Shown here in pieces: positions 43,044 to 52,618 of a DNA stretch of 64,000 nucleotides. A program made the position numbers and the translations under genes. Location of the stretch: contig CAMKRZ010000003.1 of the NCBI GenBank assembly GCA_946415315.1, forward strand, positions 1-64,000. Reading direction: 5' to 3'. Origin of the DNA: an uncultured Lachnoclostridium sp. Lineage in GTDB: Bacteria; Bacillota; Clostridia; Lachnospirales; Lachnospiraceae. The notes below the pieces were generated by a model. It was not told the origin of the DNA, ran no database searches, and saw only the letters and a list, made by a program, of their open reading frames with translations. Position 1 is the first letter of the stretch. Each line of letters starts with the position of its first letter.

Positions 43044-44255
43044 CTACGTCTTATCCAGCAGCCCTTCCTCAAACTCGTAACGGTCGTCAATCTCAACATC
43101 CTTGTTCTGCAGTCCGATGTTCAGAAGCAGACCGACGGTTGCGATATTGGTAACCAGCGAGCTTAATCCACTGCTGACAAACGGAAGCGGAATTCCGGTG
43201 TTCGGAAGCAGTGAAAGGACAACGCCGATATTAACGATCGCCTGCAGTGAGATCGTCATCGCAACGCCGGATGCCAGAAGGTATCCGAGACGATCTTTGG
43301 CACGCCGCGCGATGCGAAAACTCAGGAAAACAAACAGGACATAGATCGCGATCACAATCGCGCAGCCGAAAAACCCAAGTTCCTCTCCGATCGCACTGAA
43401 AATGAAGTCACTCTCCACGACGGGCACAGAGTTCGTGAGTCGTTTCCCGGTGTCACCGACTACGAATTTTCCGAACATCCCACCCGAGGAGATCGCGGCA
43501 GCGGCATTGTTCTGCTGATACATCAGATCCTTGTATTCCGTCGGATGAAGCAGAGACAGGATTCGCTTCTGCTGATACTCATTCAACAGCACCTGATAGT
43601 CCTGCTGCGCGTACCAGAACAGTCCGTACAGAAGCGGTACACCGACCAGGATTCCGCAGGCGAAGACCTTGTAGGACAGGCCTGCGATAAACAAAAGGCA
43701 CAAAAACGAAGCAGCAAGAACGATACTCGTGGAGAGGTCCGGCTGATCGTAAATGAAGTAGATCGGCAGACCGACAACAGCGATGCAGATCAGCATTCCG
43801 AGAACTGTCTTCAGTTTGGTGTCCAGAAGGGTAAACAATTTAGCCAGAACGATGACCATAACGATCTTCGTGATCTCCGACGGCATGAACTCAAAACCGC
43901 TTCCGGCAACGCCGCTTCCGCCGATCTTGATCCAGCGTTTCGTGCCCCAGTGACTCCAGCCATAAACGAAACGGAACTGACTGTACGTAACGTATTTGCA
44001 GATCAACAGCAGAAGGATGCTGAACAGATAGAGAGGCACGAACAATTTACATATAAAATGATAGTCGATCAGAGATACCACAACCATCGCAAACAAGCCC
44101 AGCATGCCGCCCAGCAGCTGCTTGAGAACAAAGTTATCCGGACTTTGTCCCTGCAGCCGGTACAGAACGAAGCAGCTGATGCCGAGCAACGACAGTATGA
44201 CAAATACTATCGAAAAGCTGTAGTTGGAGATTGAATATCCCTTTTTCTTAAACAT
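43044..44255 (-). CDS. rodA: SEDS-family peptidoglycan polymerase RodA
   Basis: Glycosyltransferase that polymerises lipid II with its partner PBP2 in cell elongation. 403 residues, start at 44255 behind GGGAGAG, about ten membrane helices. SEDS blocks visible are the large loop WSHWGTKRWIKIGG, the AEIIK-like MPSEITKIVMV and the C-terminal NIGVVLSLLPNTGIPLPFVSSG-like block. RodA is preferred to FtsW because the gene ends an mre-PBP2 cluster. Confidence 0.93.
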   Translation of the reverse strand: MFKKKGYSISNYSFSIVFVILSLLGISCFVLYRLQGQSPDNFVLKQLLGGMLGLFAMVVVSLIDYHFICKLFVPLYLFSILLLLICKYVTYSQFRFVYGWSHWGTKRWIKIGGSGVAGSGFEFMPSEITKIVMVIVLAKLFTLLDTKLKTVLGMLICIAVVGLPIYFIYDQPDLSTSIVLAASFLCLLFIAGLSYKVFACGILVGVPLLYGLFWYAQQDYQVLLNEYQQKRILSLLHPTEYKDLMYQQNNAAAAISSGGMFGKFVVGDTGKRLTNSVPVVESDFIFSAIGEELGFFGCAIVIAIYVLFVFLSFRIARRAKDRLGYLLASGVAMTISLQAIVNIGVVLSLLPNTGIPLPFVSSGLSSLVTNIATVGLLLNIGLQNKDVEIDDRYEFEEGLLDKT

Positions 44256-44321
44256 CCTTACTCTCCCACCGGGTATCCCGGTCCAGTCGGACCGTTCGCA
44301 TCCATTTGAACTCCATCAGGG

Positions 44322-45038
44322 TCAGATCGTCAACTCCCCGTCAAACCGAAGCGTATCCTCATCCACCGGCGTGATCACCAGCTCGTCGCCACGGAGCGTT
44401 ACAAGCCGTGCCGCGCGGTCGAGGTGCGCTTTGCTCTCTGCCTTCAGGCGCTTCTTCTCCGCCTTCGGATCCCGTGCATCCGCGTTGTAGACCGTCTTTA
44501 CGATCTGCAAATGTTCCGCGTCGATCGAGGAGGCATAGATCAGCGCCTCACGGCTTCCGTTGGTTCCCGCTGTCGCCGATCCCTTTATACATCCGAGCAC
44601 TACGAGATTGCCTCCGCAGGAGACGCTTCCGCCTTTCTCAATGTTCCCGATCACGACCATGGAATTCTCGGTTTCGATGTGCGAACCGTCAGCCACAGAG
44701 CCGTGGAAGAATTTTCCGCCCTGGTTTGACATACTGCTGATCACCGAATCCACGTTTCGTTTCATGATCTCCTGCGTCGACTCGTCGTTGTCGAACACAC
44801 AGATGATCTCCAGGTCGCTGACCTCCGAAATCACCCTCAACACGTCCTTCTGTTCCGGCACGCTGAGCGTCCTTCCGGAAAATGTCAGTGCCAGCTTGGC
44901 GGAACCGAGAAACTTGGCGGAATCCGCAAACTTACTGCGGATGCGCTCCAGCAGTTCATCAAACGGCATTGCGTCGTCCAGTACAAGCAAAATGCCGTCC
45001 TTATATCCTTTTACTACAACGGAATTATCCGATTTCAT
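44322..45038 (-). CDS. minC: Septum site-determining protein MinC
   Basis: Inhibits FtsZ assembly away from midcell. 238 residues, start at 45038 behind AAAGGAGAG. N-terminal FtsZ-interacting domain (about 1-100) and C-terminal beta-helix domain (about 115-215; FFHGSVADGSHIE, GNIEKGGSVSCGGNLVVLGCIKG-like repeats). In related genomes minD and minE follow; here rodA begins 66 nt after the stop, so neither is present in this cluster. Confidence 0.93.
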   Translation of the reverse strand: MKSDNSVVVKGYKDGILLVLDDAMPFDELLERIRSKFADSAKFLGSAKLALTFSGRTLSVPEQKDVLRVISEVSDLEIICVFDNDESTQEIMKRNVDSVISSMSNQGGKFFHGSVADGSHIETENSMVVIGNIEKGGSVSCGGNLVVLGCIKGSATAGTNGSREALIYASSIDAEHLQIVKTVYNADARDPKAEKKRLKAESKAHLDRAARLVTLRGDELVITPVDEDTLRFDGELTI

Positions 45039-45067
45039 AGTACTCTCCTTTGAAATTCACTTCACGA

Positions 45068-47926
45068 TCAGTCTGTGTAACCGACGTCGGCGATCGTCCC
45101 CGCGATGACATTGCCGCTCAAAAGTGCTTCCTTGTTCTCCCCTTCAAAATACATGCCGTAGAACTCGCGCGCCACATATGCCGCATTGGAAGATGCGTAA
45201 CCGTTCGGTATTACGACAGTCAGACAGACTTCCGGCGAGGTATAAGGCGCAAACGAGATGAACAGTGCATTGTTCGGATGGTTTAAGCTAACCTGCGCCG
45301 TACCGGTCTTGCCGGCAATCTTGACATTCAGGTTTTTGAAAATGCTTCGCAACGAAGATTTCTCCCAGTTTACCACGCGGTACATGCCGAGTTTGACTGC
45401 ATCCCAGGAGGAATCCGCAACAATATCGATCGTATTGCGCACCTCAGCCGTATTCTTGCGCATCAACTCACCGTTTTGTGACATAACGCGGTCGACAAGC
45501 GTCAGATTGAAGCATGTGCCGTTGCCGGCAAGTGTCGTCAGATACCGGCTGATCTGAATCGGGGCAAAGCTATGGTAATAGCCAATAGCGGTACGGACAG
45601 CATCCTTATCGGAGATGGACGGCGCATTTTCCGACATCTCGACGCCGGAGCGTTCATTCAGACCAAACAGGGATGCGTATTCCTTGATGGTCTTGATTCC
45701 CTTGGCATCGATGTACTCCTCCTTCTCATTGACGGACAGGCGATATCCGACCTCATAGAAGAAGTAGTTGCACGAATCCCGGATCGCATCGACTACGGTT
45801 TCATCGCCGTGGTTGCCAGGATATGCCCAGCATCGCGGCGACGGGTCAACTTTCTCGAAAATTCCCTCGTCCTTGATGGAACCGCCCACCTTAATGACGC
45901 CCTCAGTCAGACCGGCGATCGCCATCAGCGGTTTGAACGTGGAACCGGTCGTCGTTTTGGAAGTGGTCGCACGGCATACCATCGGATACGATTTGTCCGC
46001 GAGAAGCTTGTTGTAATACTCAATATTTACCGAATTAGTGAGATAATTGTTGTCATAACTCGGATATGAGACAAGACATTTGACAAGGCCGGTGTTTGGA
46101 TCGGTCAGAATGATGGAGCCGCTGCACGGTTCCAGCGCAAGCATGGCAGGCGTGATCTCCAGAAGCTTGATCTTACGGGTGATGAAATTGTACGCCGACA
46201 ACGTGCCGTTTTTCAGCATATTGTAAGTGTCCGGATCCTCCTTCAGAACGCCCTGGTCAAACAGAAGTCTGGAGATGTCACGGCCCTTGAGCGTGTAGTT
46301 GAAGATCAACGTCCGGTAAATTTTGCTTTGGTACTCGGAATCATCGCGCAGATGCGCCACGATATACTCGTACAGATACTGATACAGCTCGTTCGTGTCA
46401 TAGTACTCGGATCCGATGTTCAGGCGATCCAGTTTGACCCAGCCCTGCGTGATCGCGTACTGCAGGAATTTGCTGAGGCTTAACTTGTTGTCAATGTAAT
46501 TGATGTACTGCTCGTCCTTCTGATCGATCGCGGAGGAATTCAGTACGTCCCATCCTGACGACCCGAGTTTTGAGTACAGGAACTGCAGGTACTCTTCCAT
46601 CGTAGAGCCGGCTTCGTGGTTGGTCACCGTGTTCTTCGCATCCAGAAGACCGAGAAGCTTATCCCATATCTTCTCTTCCTCCGTGTGGAACATTTCATAC
46701 ACCTGTTTTTCCAGATCGGTCGCATCGTCCGCCGTAAAATGAGCCACATTGATCACGTGGTTGTTCAGCAGCGCATAGTACACCTCGTAGATCGGGATCT
46801 TGATGTCCGAGGCGTTCTCGCCCTTCGAGCCGTAATCCATATCCGGGACAATGGCATTCAGTAAAATGGCGGCGATGTTTCGTTTCAGAATATTGTAGCC
46901 GCAGATCTGAAGCTCGCTGTCGAGCGTCAGATACAGGTCGTTGCCTGCGATCGGTTCCGTCGTCACGTTCTTGGAGACAACCTGCCCGCTCTCGTTGATC
47001 ACGATCGTGGAAACACCGTCAACTCCGGAAAGATAGGATTCGTACGTTTTTTCAATGCCGAGCTTGCCGACAATACTGGTTTCGGAGTATTTGTCGCTGG
47101 TCTCGCGGAACTCCGTCAGCTCTTCTGCGTTGATCAGTCCGATGTAACCGATGATATGCGCAAAATACTCCGCGTTGTTGTACACACGCTTCGTCGATTT
47201 CGTGATCTCAATACCGGGAATTTTCGTCGTATTCTCATAGAAACTGATGCGCGCTTCATCGCTGATGTCGCTCACGATGCGGAACGAACTGTAGCTCGGA
47301 TACAGCGTAAAGAGCTGATAGCGATACGCCATGATCTCCAGCGCATCCGACATCGTATAACTGCTTGAAATCTGGAACATCCGGCTCGAGCTGTTGCCGT
47401 AGCGCAGGAAATTGAACACCTCCTCCGCTGTCGCCGCCTTCTGCTCCTCGGTCAGTTCGTTCACACTCTTGAGCGAATACACATTCTTCTTAAACCTCAG
47501 AAGCGCCATGTCGGAAACCGTGAAGTACGGCCGCGCATATTCGTCGAGCGCAATATAAAAGTCAAACTCCCGCTTGTACTGGAAACTGCGGAGCAGCTTG
47601 ATCAGTGAGTAGATTGCCTCATTTTTCTCGGCATTGGTCGACAGGGAGGCCGAGTTAAACATCTCCAGATTGTATTGAAGCGTATTGTACGCCAAAAGGA
47701 CCCCCTTGCAATCATAGATATTGCCGCGGGTCGATTGAACGGAAACCGTCTTCGTGTACGAGGTTGTATCCTGCTTCACATTGGCCTTCTCCTCGTCGAT
47801 CATCTGCATAAAAAAGAGTCGTCCGACAAGGATGCCGCAGATGATGACAACGACCAATGCAACAGGGATCAACCTGTCTGACAGGATCGATTGTGAATTG
47901 TCATCCGAAAATTCAATCTCTTTCAT
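45068..47926 (-). CDS. Penicillin-binding protein 2 (class B, elongation), enlarged
   Basis: Transpeptidase partner of RodA. 952 residues, start at 47926 behind TGAGGAA. One membrane helix (about 14-34), the N-terminal pedestal, and the transpeptidase domain with STFK (Ser662), SCN (Ser718) and KTGTAQ (Lys873). A stretch of about 200 mostly helical residues (about 350-590) lies between the pedestal and the transpeptidase; E. coli PBP2 has 633 residues without it. Between mreD and minC. Confidence 0.93.
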   Translation of the reverse strand: MKEIEFSDDNSQSILSDRLIPVALVVVIICGILVGRLFFMQMIDEEKANVKQDTTSYTKTVSVQSTRGNIYDCKGVLLAYNTLQYNLEMFNSASLSTNAEKNEAIYSLIKLLRSFQYKREFDFYIALDEYARPYFTVSDMALLRFKKNVYSLKSVNELTEEQKAATAEEVFNFLRYGNSSSRMFQISSSYTMSDALEIMAYRYQLFTLYPSYSSFRIVSDISDEARISFYENTTKIPGIEITKSTKRVYNNAEYFAHIIGYIGLINAEELTEFRETSDKYSETSIVGKLGIEKTYESYLSGVDGVSTIVINESGQVVSKNVTTEPIAGNDLYLTLDSELQICGYNILKRNIAAILLNAIVPDMDYGSKGENASDIKIPIYEVYYALLNNHVINVAHFTADDATDLEKQVYEMFHTEEEKIWDKLLGLLDAKNTVTNHEAGSTMEEYLQFLYSKLGSSGWDVLNSSAIDQKDEQYINYIDNKLSLSKFLQYAITQGWVKLDRLNIGSEYYDTNELYQYLYEYIVAHLRDDSEYQSKIYRTLIFNYTLKGRDISRLLFDQGVLKEDPDTYNMLKNGTLSAYNFITRKIKLLEITPAMLALEPCSGSIILTDPNTGLVKCLVSYPSYDNNYLTNSVNIEYYNKLLADKSYPMVCRATTSKTTTGSTFKPLMAIAGLTEGVIKVGGSIKDEGIFEKVDPSPRCWAYPGNHGDETVVDAIRDSCNYFFYEVGYRLSVNEKEEYIDAKGIKTIKEYASLFGLNERSGVEMSENAPSISDKDAVRTAIGYYHSFAPIQISRYLTTLAGNGTCFNLTLVDRVMSQNGELMRKNTAEVRNTIDIVADSSWDAVKLGMYRVVNWEKSSLRSIFKNLNVKIAGKTGTAQVSLNHPNNALFISFAPYTSPEVCLTVVIPNGYASSNAAYVAREFYGMYFEGENKEALLSGNVIAGTIADVGYTD

Positions 47927-47941
47927 GGATTCCTCACAGGC

Positions 47942-48502
47942 TTACGCACCGGGATTCTCGCCCTCCTCGCGGAGAATGCTCTCCGGCGACAGGAACGATT
48001 CATCTTCAGCCTTACGGTTGAGAATGCGTTCGTACAACAGGTCAAGTATCAGGTAATAAACGGTCGCAACAACAACCGTATACAAAATCTTCGGCAGGAA
48101 GATCGACTTCAGGTATTCACTCAGCTGAAGGTCGCCGCGGATCAGGAAGCCGAACACGTAGTACGCGCAGCAGATCGCGAATTCGGAAAATGCAACCAGC
48201 ATCAGCGGGAAGAAGATGTCCCTCTGTACGTAGAAACTGCTGAAATGACCGCAGAGATAGCCGATCAGCATGTAAAACAACGCATAGACGCCCAGGATTC
48301 CTCCTGTTCCCACGTCGATGATCAGACCGCAGAAGAACCCCACCGTCATTCCGCGAAGCCGGGAATTCTGGTATCCGGCGGCAACCGCCACGATCAGCAG
48401 AAGGTCCGGCACGGTGTTTGCGATCGACAACGCCGAAAACACGGTGCTCTGCAGCAGGTAGCTCACCAGGATTTCAATTGTGAACACTAGGAATGCCAGC
48501 AT
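47942..48502 (-). CDS. mreD: Rod shape-determining membrane protein MreD
   Basis: 186 residues, start at 48502. Five to six membrane helices with little conserved sequence, typical of MreD (DLLLIVAVAAGYQNSRLRGMTVGFFCG-like region about 32-58). It lies between mreC and PBP2 and links the cytoplasmic MreB to the external synthesis enzymes. Confidence 0.9.
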   Translation of the reverse strand: MLAFLVFTIEILVSYLLQSTVFSALSIANTVPDLLLIVAVAAGYQNSRLRGMTVGFFCGLIIDVGTGGILGVYALFYMLIGYLCGHFSSFYVQRDIFFPLMLVAFSEFAICCAYYVFGFLIRGDLQLSEYLKSIFLPKILYTVVVATVYYLILDLLYERILNRKAEDESFLSPESILREEGENPGA

Positions 48503-48529
48503 ACCATGTACTCCGTTACCGCATGTTTC

Positions 48530-49390
48530 TTATTGTTTCACTACGCTCTCTTTCAGCTGCGTGATGACGAGAACCGTCGACAAATGTTCAAAATCCACGA
48601 CCGGTGTCAGATAGGCCACCTTCGTCATGCTGTCGGCTTCCGTGGTAATGTTGGAAAGGTACCCGATCAGCAGACCCGGAAGATATTTTTTGCTCAGTTC
48701 CGACGTATAGACCTTGTAGTTATTCTTCGCCTGGGATCCTGCTGAGATGTCGCGGACCTTAATGAATCCTTTTGAGAGAAGCGCGAGGCTTCCGCAGACG
48801 ACACAGCTGTCGCCGGTCTTCATGATGGTTGCGCTGACGTAACTGTAATCGTCGATGATCGAACGCACGATGGAATAATTGCGCCCGACTTCCGTGATGA
48901 TACCGACCAGACCGTTGTCCGCAAGAACATTCATGTCGACCTTCATACCGTTCTCCGAGCCTTTGTCTATGGTAAAGGTCGCATAGAAACCGCTCGTGTC
49001 GCGTGCGATGATGTTCGCTCCGACTTTCGCGTATTCGGGATAGGTCTTGTCCAGTTCAAGGAGTTGCTTGTACAGTTCCATGTCGTACAGGTCCTGCGAC
49101 AGCATCTCATTGCGATCGCGTAGTTCCGTCAACTCGCGCTTGAGCTGTTCATTTTCCTCGCGCAGAGCGTCGATGTCATCAAACTTCGCGCTGATGTCGT
49201 CAATCTGCGTTCCTACCACATGGATGCCTTTCTGCATCGGCACCAGACACGTGTTCATCGCCTTCCGCACCGGATCAAAGAAACGCGGAAAACGGTAGGA
49301 AAACAGGATCAGCATCAGACACAGCATGACGCAGAGCATCAGGATGTACTTCGGCTCAATTCCGTATTTGGGTTTCTTGCGGGAATTCAT
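48530..49390 (-). CDS. mreC: Rod shape-determining protein MreC
   Basis: 286 residues, start at 49390. One membrane helix (about 12-30), a coiled coil (about 65-110; DDIDALREENEQLKRELTEL-like) and two beta-barrel subdomains with IARDTSGFYATFTIDKGSENG and VVGIITEVG-like blocks. Scaffold for PBP2. Start has only a modest ribosome binding site. Confidence 0.93.
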   Translation of the reverse strand: MNSRKKPKYGIEPKYILMLCVMLCLMLILFSYRFPRFFDPVRKAMNTCLVPMQKGIHVVGTQIDDISAKFDDIDALREENEQLKRELTELRDRNEMLSQDLYDMELYKQLLELDKTYPEYAKVGANIIARDTSGFYATFTIDKGSENGMKVDMNVLADNGLVGIITEVGRNYSIVRSIIDDYSYVSATIMKTGDSCVVCGSLALLSKGFIKVRDISAGSQAKNNYKVYTSELSKKYLPGLLIGYLSNITTEADSMTKVAYLTPVVDFEHLSTVLVITQLKESVVKQ

Positions 49391-49414
49391 ACCATAACCT
49401 CATATAAATGTGGA

Positions 49415-50443
49415 TCAGTCGTTCTCGTAGTACGTGCGATGCAGCGGCTTCGCCAGATGCTCATACCTCTCGTCTTCCATCACGCGCCCGAGACCGTCGG
49501 CTACGCTCGTCGCTCCGTTCGGCGCAATGTTCACGCGAAGTCCGGTCGATTTGGTCACATACCCTGCCAGTCCGCCAAGCGCAGACGATGCTCCGGAAAA
49601 CGTGATGCCGTCCCGGTAGATGTCCGCCGAAATCTCCGGCGGGATTCGCTCCAGCACGGAACGGACAGCTTCCAGGATGATTTCCAGCGGCTCTGCAACG
49701 GCACTGTTGACCAGTTCCGCCGTAATCTCCCGCTCTCTCGGAAGTCCGCTCATATAGTCGCGTCCGTACGCCTTCATGGTCGCGGAACCGTCGGAGGAAA
49801 GGTCGACAAGACCGATCTTGATCTGCTCAGCCGTGCGCGGACCGATAGTCAGATTGTGCATCCTTCGAACGGCTGCCGTGACTGCCTCGTCGAATTTGAC
49901 GCCGCCGCAGGAACACAGACGGCTGAGCACGATGCCTCCTTGTGAGATCACGGAGATCTCCGACGTGTCGGCACCGATGTTGACGATCAGGGAACCGTGA
50001 CTGTCATCGATCTCAATCCCGCATCCGAGGGCGTCCGCCAGCGGCTTCTCCGTGATGCGAATGCGCTTCGGCCGGATGATGGACGAGTCGATGATATCGT
50101 AAAATGTCTTCTTCTCCACGTCCGTCACTTCCGTGGGAACCGCAACGATGAAACTTGCTCCCTTCATCTTGTCACCTGCGCGCGCCATGTCCAGTGCGAT
50201 ACAGTTGATCAGTGCCAGCATCCTGTCATAATCGGCAACAACGCCGTTTCTTATCGGAAAATCAATGTTGATGTAATCCGGCTGTTTGCCGACCATCTCA
50301 TATGCTTCCTCACCGATCGCGATAATCTGGTCCTTCCCCCTGGAAGCGATCACGCTCTTCTGGTGAAAGCAGATTCCCTGGCGCATGTGATATATTTTAA
50401 TGGCGTAGGTACCGAAATCGATACCGTACAGTTTGTTAGCCAT
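49415..50443 (-). CDS. MreB-like actin homologue, divergent
   Basis: Actin-like ATPase that guides lateral wall synthesis. 342 residues, start at 50443 behind AAGGAAA. The phosphate-1 site is IDFGTYAIKI rather than the usual DLGTANTL; phosphate-2 is NIGADTSEISVIS instead of DIGGGTTEVAVIS; the adenosine site is GITFSGASSALGGL instead of GGGALL. So all three nucleotide loops are altered while overall order and length are kept. Position ahead of mreC-mreD supports MreB. A second, canonical MreB may exist elsewhere. Confidence 0.88.
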   Translation of the reverse strand: MANKLYGIDFGTYAIKIYHMRQGICFHQKSVIASRGKDQIIAIGEEAYEMVGKQPDYINIDFPIRNGVVADYDRMLALINCIALDMARAGDKMKGASFIVAVPTEVTDVEKKTFYDIIDSSIIRPKRIRITEKPLADALGCGIEIDDSHGSLIVNIGADTSEISVISQGGIVLSRLCSCGGVKFDEAVTAAVRRMHNLTIGPRTAEQIKIGLVDLSSDGSATMKAYGRDYMSGLPREREITAELVNSAVAEPLEIILEAVRSVLERIPPEISADIYRDGITFSGASSALGGLAGYVTKSTGLRVNIAPNGATSVADGLGRVMEDERYEHLAKPLHRTYYEND

Positions 50444-50476
50444 ATACGATTTCCTTCCGTTTCGTAATCGGTTTCC

Positions 50477-51157
50477 TCAGATGTTCCCGGCATCTTTGAA
50501 ACTGTAATAACCGGGATTGCCGACAATGATGTGATCAAGCATCGGCAGCTGCATGGATTTTCCGAGAGAATGAAGCGTCTTCGTGATCGCAAAATCCTCT
50601 TTGCTCGGGGAACAGTCCCCGCTTGGATGGTTGTGCAGCAGGATAAAGGACGCTGCCCGGCAGCGAAGCGCTGTCTCAAACACCTCGCGCGGTGATACCG
50701 GCGATGACCGTAGCGTTCCCTTGGTCAGAGGCTCGTGCCGCAACAGACAGCATTTGACGTCCAGAAGCGCCAGATGCACCTCCTCCGTCTCGGCATGTCG
50801 CAGATCCTCGCGAAAGAACTCATACACTTCCGCCGAGGAAGTCAGCGGGGTGCGGAGATCTCTTCGGCTTCTCCAGATCCGTCGGGAAAGCTCCCCTATG
50901 GCCGTGATCTGCATCTTCTTGGCCTGTCCTACACCGTGCAGGGAATCCAGCGTATCCGTCGCAAGCGAGACGATTCCGCCGATGCTGCCTCCGAGTTCCT
51001 GAATGATACGCCCGGACAATTCCGAAACGCTCACTCCCTTAGTACCGCTCCGAATGATCAGCGCGAGAAGTTCCGCGTCCGACAAAGCCTCGATACCGTA
51101 CAGACCTGCCTTTTCGTCCGGCATCAGTCCGTCTGATCTTCTGATCCGATTGTTCAT
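50477..51157 (-). CDS. radC: RadC-family JAB1/MPN protein
   Basis: 226 residues, start at 51157 behind AAAGGAT. N-terminal helix-hairpin-helix region (about 20-95) and a C-terminal JAB domain with the metal motif HNHPSGDCSPSKED. Once linked to DNA repair, but its activity is uncertain. First gene of the operon that continues into mreB, a very common order. Confidence 0.94.
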   Translation of the reverse strand: MNNRIRRSDGLMPDEKAGLYGIEALSDAELLALIIRSGTKGVSVSELSGRIIQELGGSIGGIVSLATDTLDSLHGVGQAKKMQITAIGELSRRIWRSRRDLRTPLTSSAEVYEFFREDLRHAETEEVHLALLDVKCCLLRHEPLTKGTLRSSPVSPREVFETALRCRAASFILLHNHPSGDCSPSKEDFAITKTLHSLGKSMQLPMLDHIIVGNPGYYSFKDAGNI

Positions 51158-51198
51158 GATGCATCCTTTCCCTTTCTCCGGGGGATGGATCGCATTGT

Positions 51199-51227
51199 AT
51201 TATACCATAAATCCGCTTCTGTGACAA
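51199..51227 (-). promoter_or_regulatory. Promoter of the radC-mre operon
   Basis: On the minus strand TTGTCA (51227-51222), 17-bp spacer, and TATAAT (51204-51199) extended by TGG. Confidence 0.8.
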
Positions 51228-51244
51228 GAACGGCGGGCTCTCGC

Positions 51245-52522
51245 CTACGGAAGCAAGCCAGCGTCCTTAAGTTTCTGAAGTGACATCAGGATGCCGAATT
51301 TTGCGTGTGCCCAGGTGAGTCCTCCCTGGAAATACACGGCGTACGGCGGCTCGATCGGACCGTCCGCTGACAGCTCGATGGACGAGCCCTGGTAGAAGGC
51401 GCCTGCGGCCATAATGACCTCCGAATGGTATCCCGGCATTGCCCACGGCTCCGGCGCGACATAGCTGTCGACCGGGCTTCCCGCCTGGATGCCGCGGCAA
51501 AACGCGACCACCCTCTCCGGTGACCCGAGCGTAACCGCCTGGATGATGTCGTGCCTCTCCTCCGAGGCAGACGGCACGCAGGAAAAACCCAAAGGCTCGT
51601 AAAGATTTGCCGCAAAGATCGCTCCCTTCAGAGCTGAGGCAACGACCGTCGGCGCCAGGAACAGTCCCTGATAGAACGACCTGGATACTCCGAGTGAGGC
51701 TCCGACTTCACGCCCCAGTCCCGGGCTGGTCAGCCGGTACGCGCACTGCTCCACGTATTCCCTCTTGCCCGCGATATAACCGCCGATCGGTGCAAGTCCG
51801 CCTCCCGGATTCTTGATCAGCGATCCGACCACCAGATCCGCGCCGACATCAGACGGCTCCAGCGTCTCAACAAATTCGCCGTAGCAGTTGTCGACCATGC
51901 AGATCACGTCGGGCTTGATCCCCTTGATGAATGCGATCAGTTCACCGATCTGTTCCACGGAAAATGTCGGTCTTGTCAGGTATCCCTTGCTCCTCTGGAT
52001 CTCGATCAGTTTCGTGTTCTCATGGATCGCTTCCCGAATGCCCTCATAGTCGAACGAATTGTCCGGCAACAGTTCCACCTGGCGGTACGTGATCCCGAAC
52101 TCACGAAGCGAGCCCGGCGCCGGCGCGATGCCGATCACCTGCTCCAGCGTATCGTACGGTTTGCCGACCGGGGAAAGGATCTCGTCGCCCGGCCGCAGAT
52201 TGGCCGCCATCGCGAGGGAAAGCGCGTGGGTTCCGCACGTGATCTGTGCTCTTACAAGCGCGCTCTCGGTGTGAAAGACATCCGCGTAGACCGCTTCGAG
52301 CGTATCGCGCCCAAGATCGTTATAGCCGTAGCCGGTCGAGGTCTCAAAGCACTCCGTGCTCACACGGTTCTTCTGCATCGCAGCGATGACCTTCATCTGA
52401 CAGATCTCCGCAGTCCGGTCGATCACCGCAAACCGCTCTTTGAGCGCCTCCTCCGTTTTTTCGCCGATCCGGTAGATATCCTCATCAATCCCGAGGGACC
52501 GGTACATTTGCAGTAATTCCAT
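51245..52522 (-). CDS. Methionine gamma-lyase family PLP protein (YnbB type)
   Basis: 425 residues, start at 52522. Fold-type I PLP protein with STGYGYNDLGRD, QITCGTHALSLA and the likely PLP lysine in VGSLIKNPGGGLAP. The group is called aluminium-resistance or methionine gamma-lyase family; the true reaction is not proven. Downstream of miaA, as in Bacillus and Clostridia. hfq, often between miaA and this gene, is missing (96-bp gap). Confidence 0.9.
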   Translation of the reverse strand: MELLQMYRSLGIDEDIYRIGEKTEEALKERFAVIDRTAEICQMKVIAAMQKNRVSTECFETSTGYGYNDLGRDTLEAVYADVFHTESALVRAQITCGTHALSLAMAANLRPGDEILSPVGKPYDTLEQVIGIAPAPGSLREFGITYRQVELLPDNSFDYEGIREAIHENTKLIEIQRSKGYLTRPTFSVEQIGELIAFIKGIKPDVICMVDNCYGEFVETLEPSDVGADLVVGSLIKNPGGGLAPIGGYIAGKREYVEQCAYRLTSPGLGREVGASLGVSRSFYQGLFLAPTVVASALKGAIFAANLYEPLGFSCVPSASEERHDIIQAVTLGSPERVVAFCRGIQAGSPVDSYVAPEPWAMPGYHSEVIMAAGAFYQGSSIELSADGPIEPPYAVYFQGGLTWAHAKFGILMSLQKLKDAGLLP

Positions 52523-52618
52523 AATCGTTTCGATAAAAATCCTTTCGTAAATTCACACAAGGCAACGTATCACATGCCCGAACTGTCGCTACTGCATAAC
52601 GCTGTCCGTGTCAAAGAG

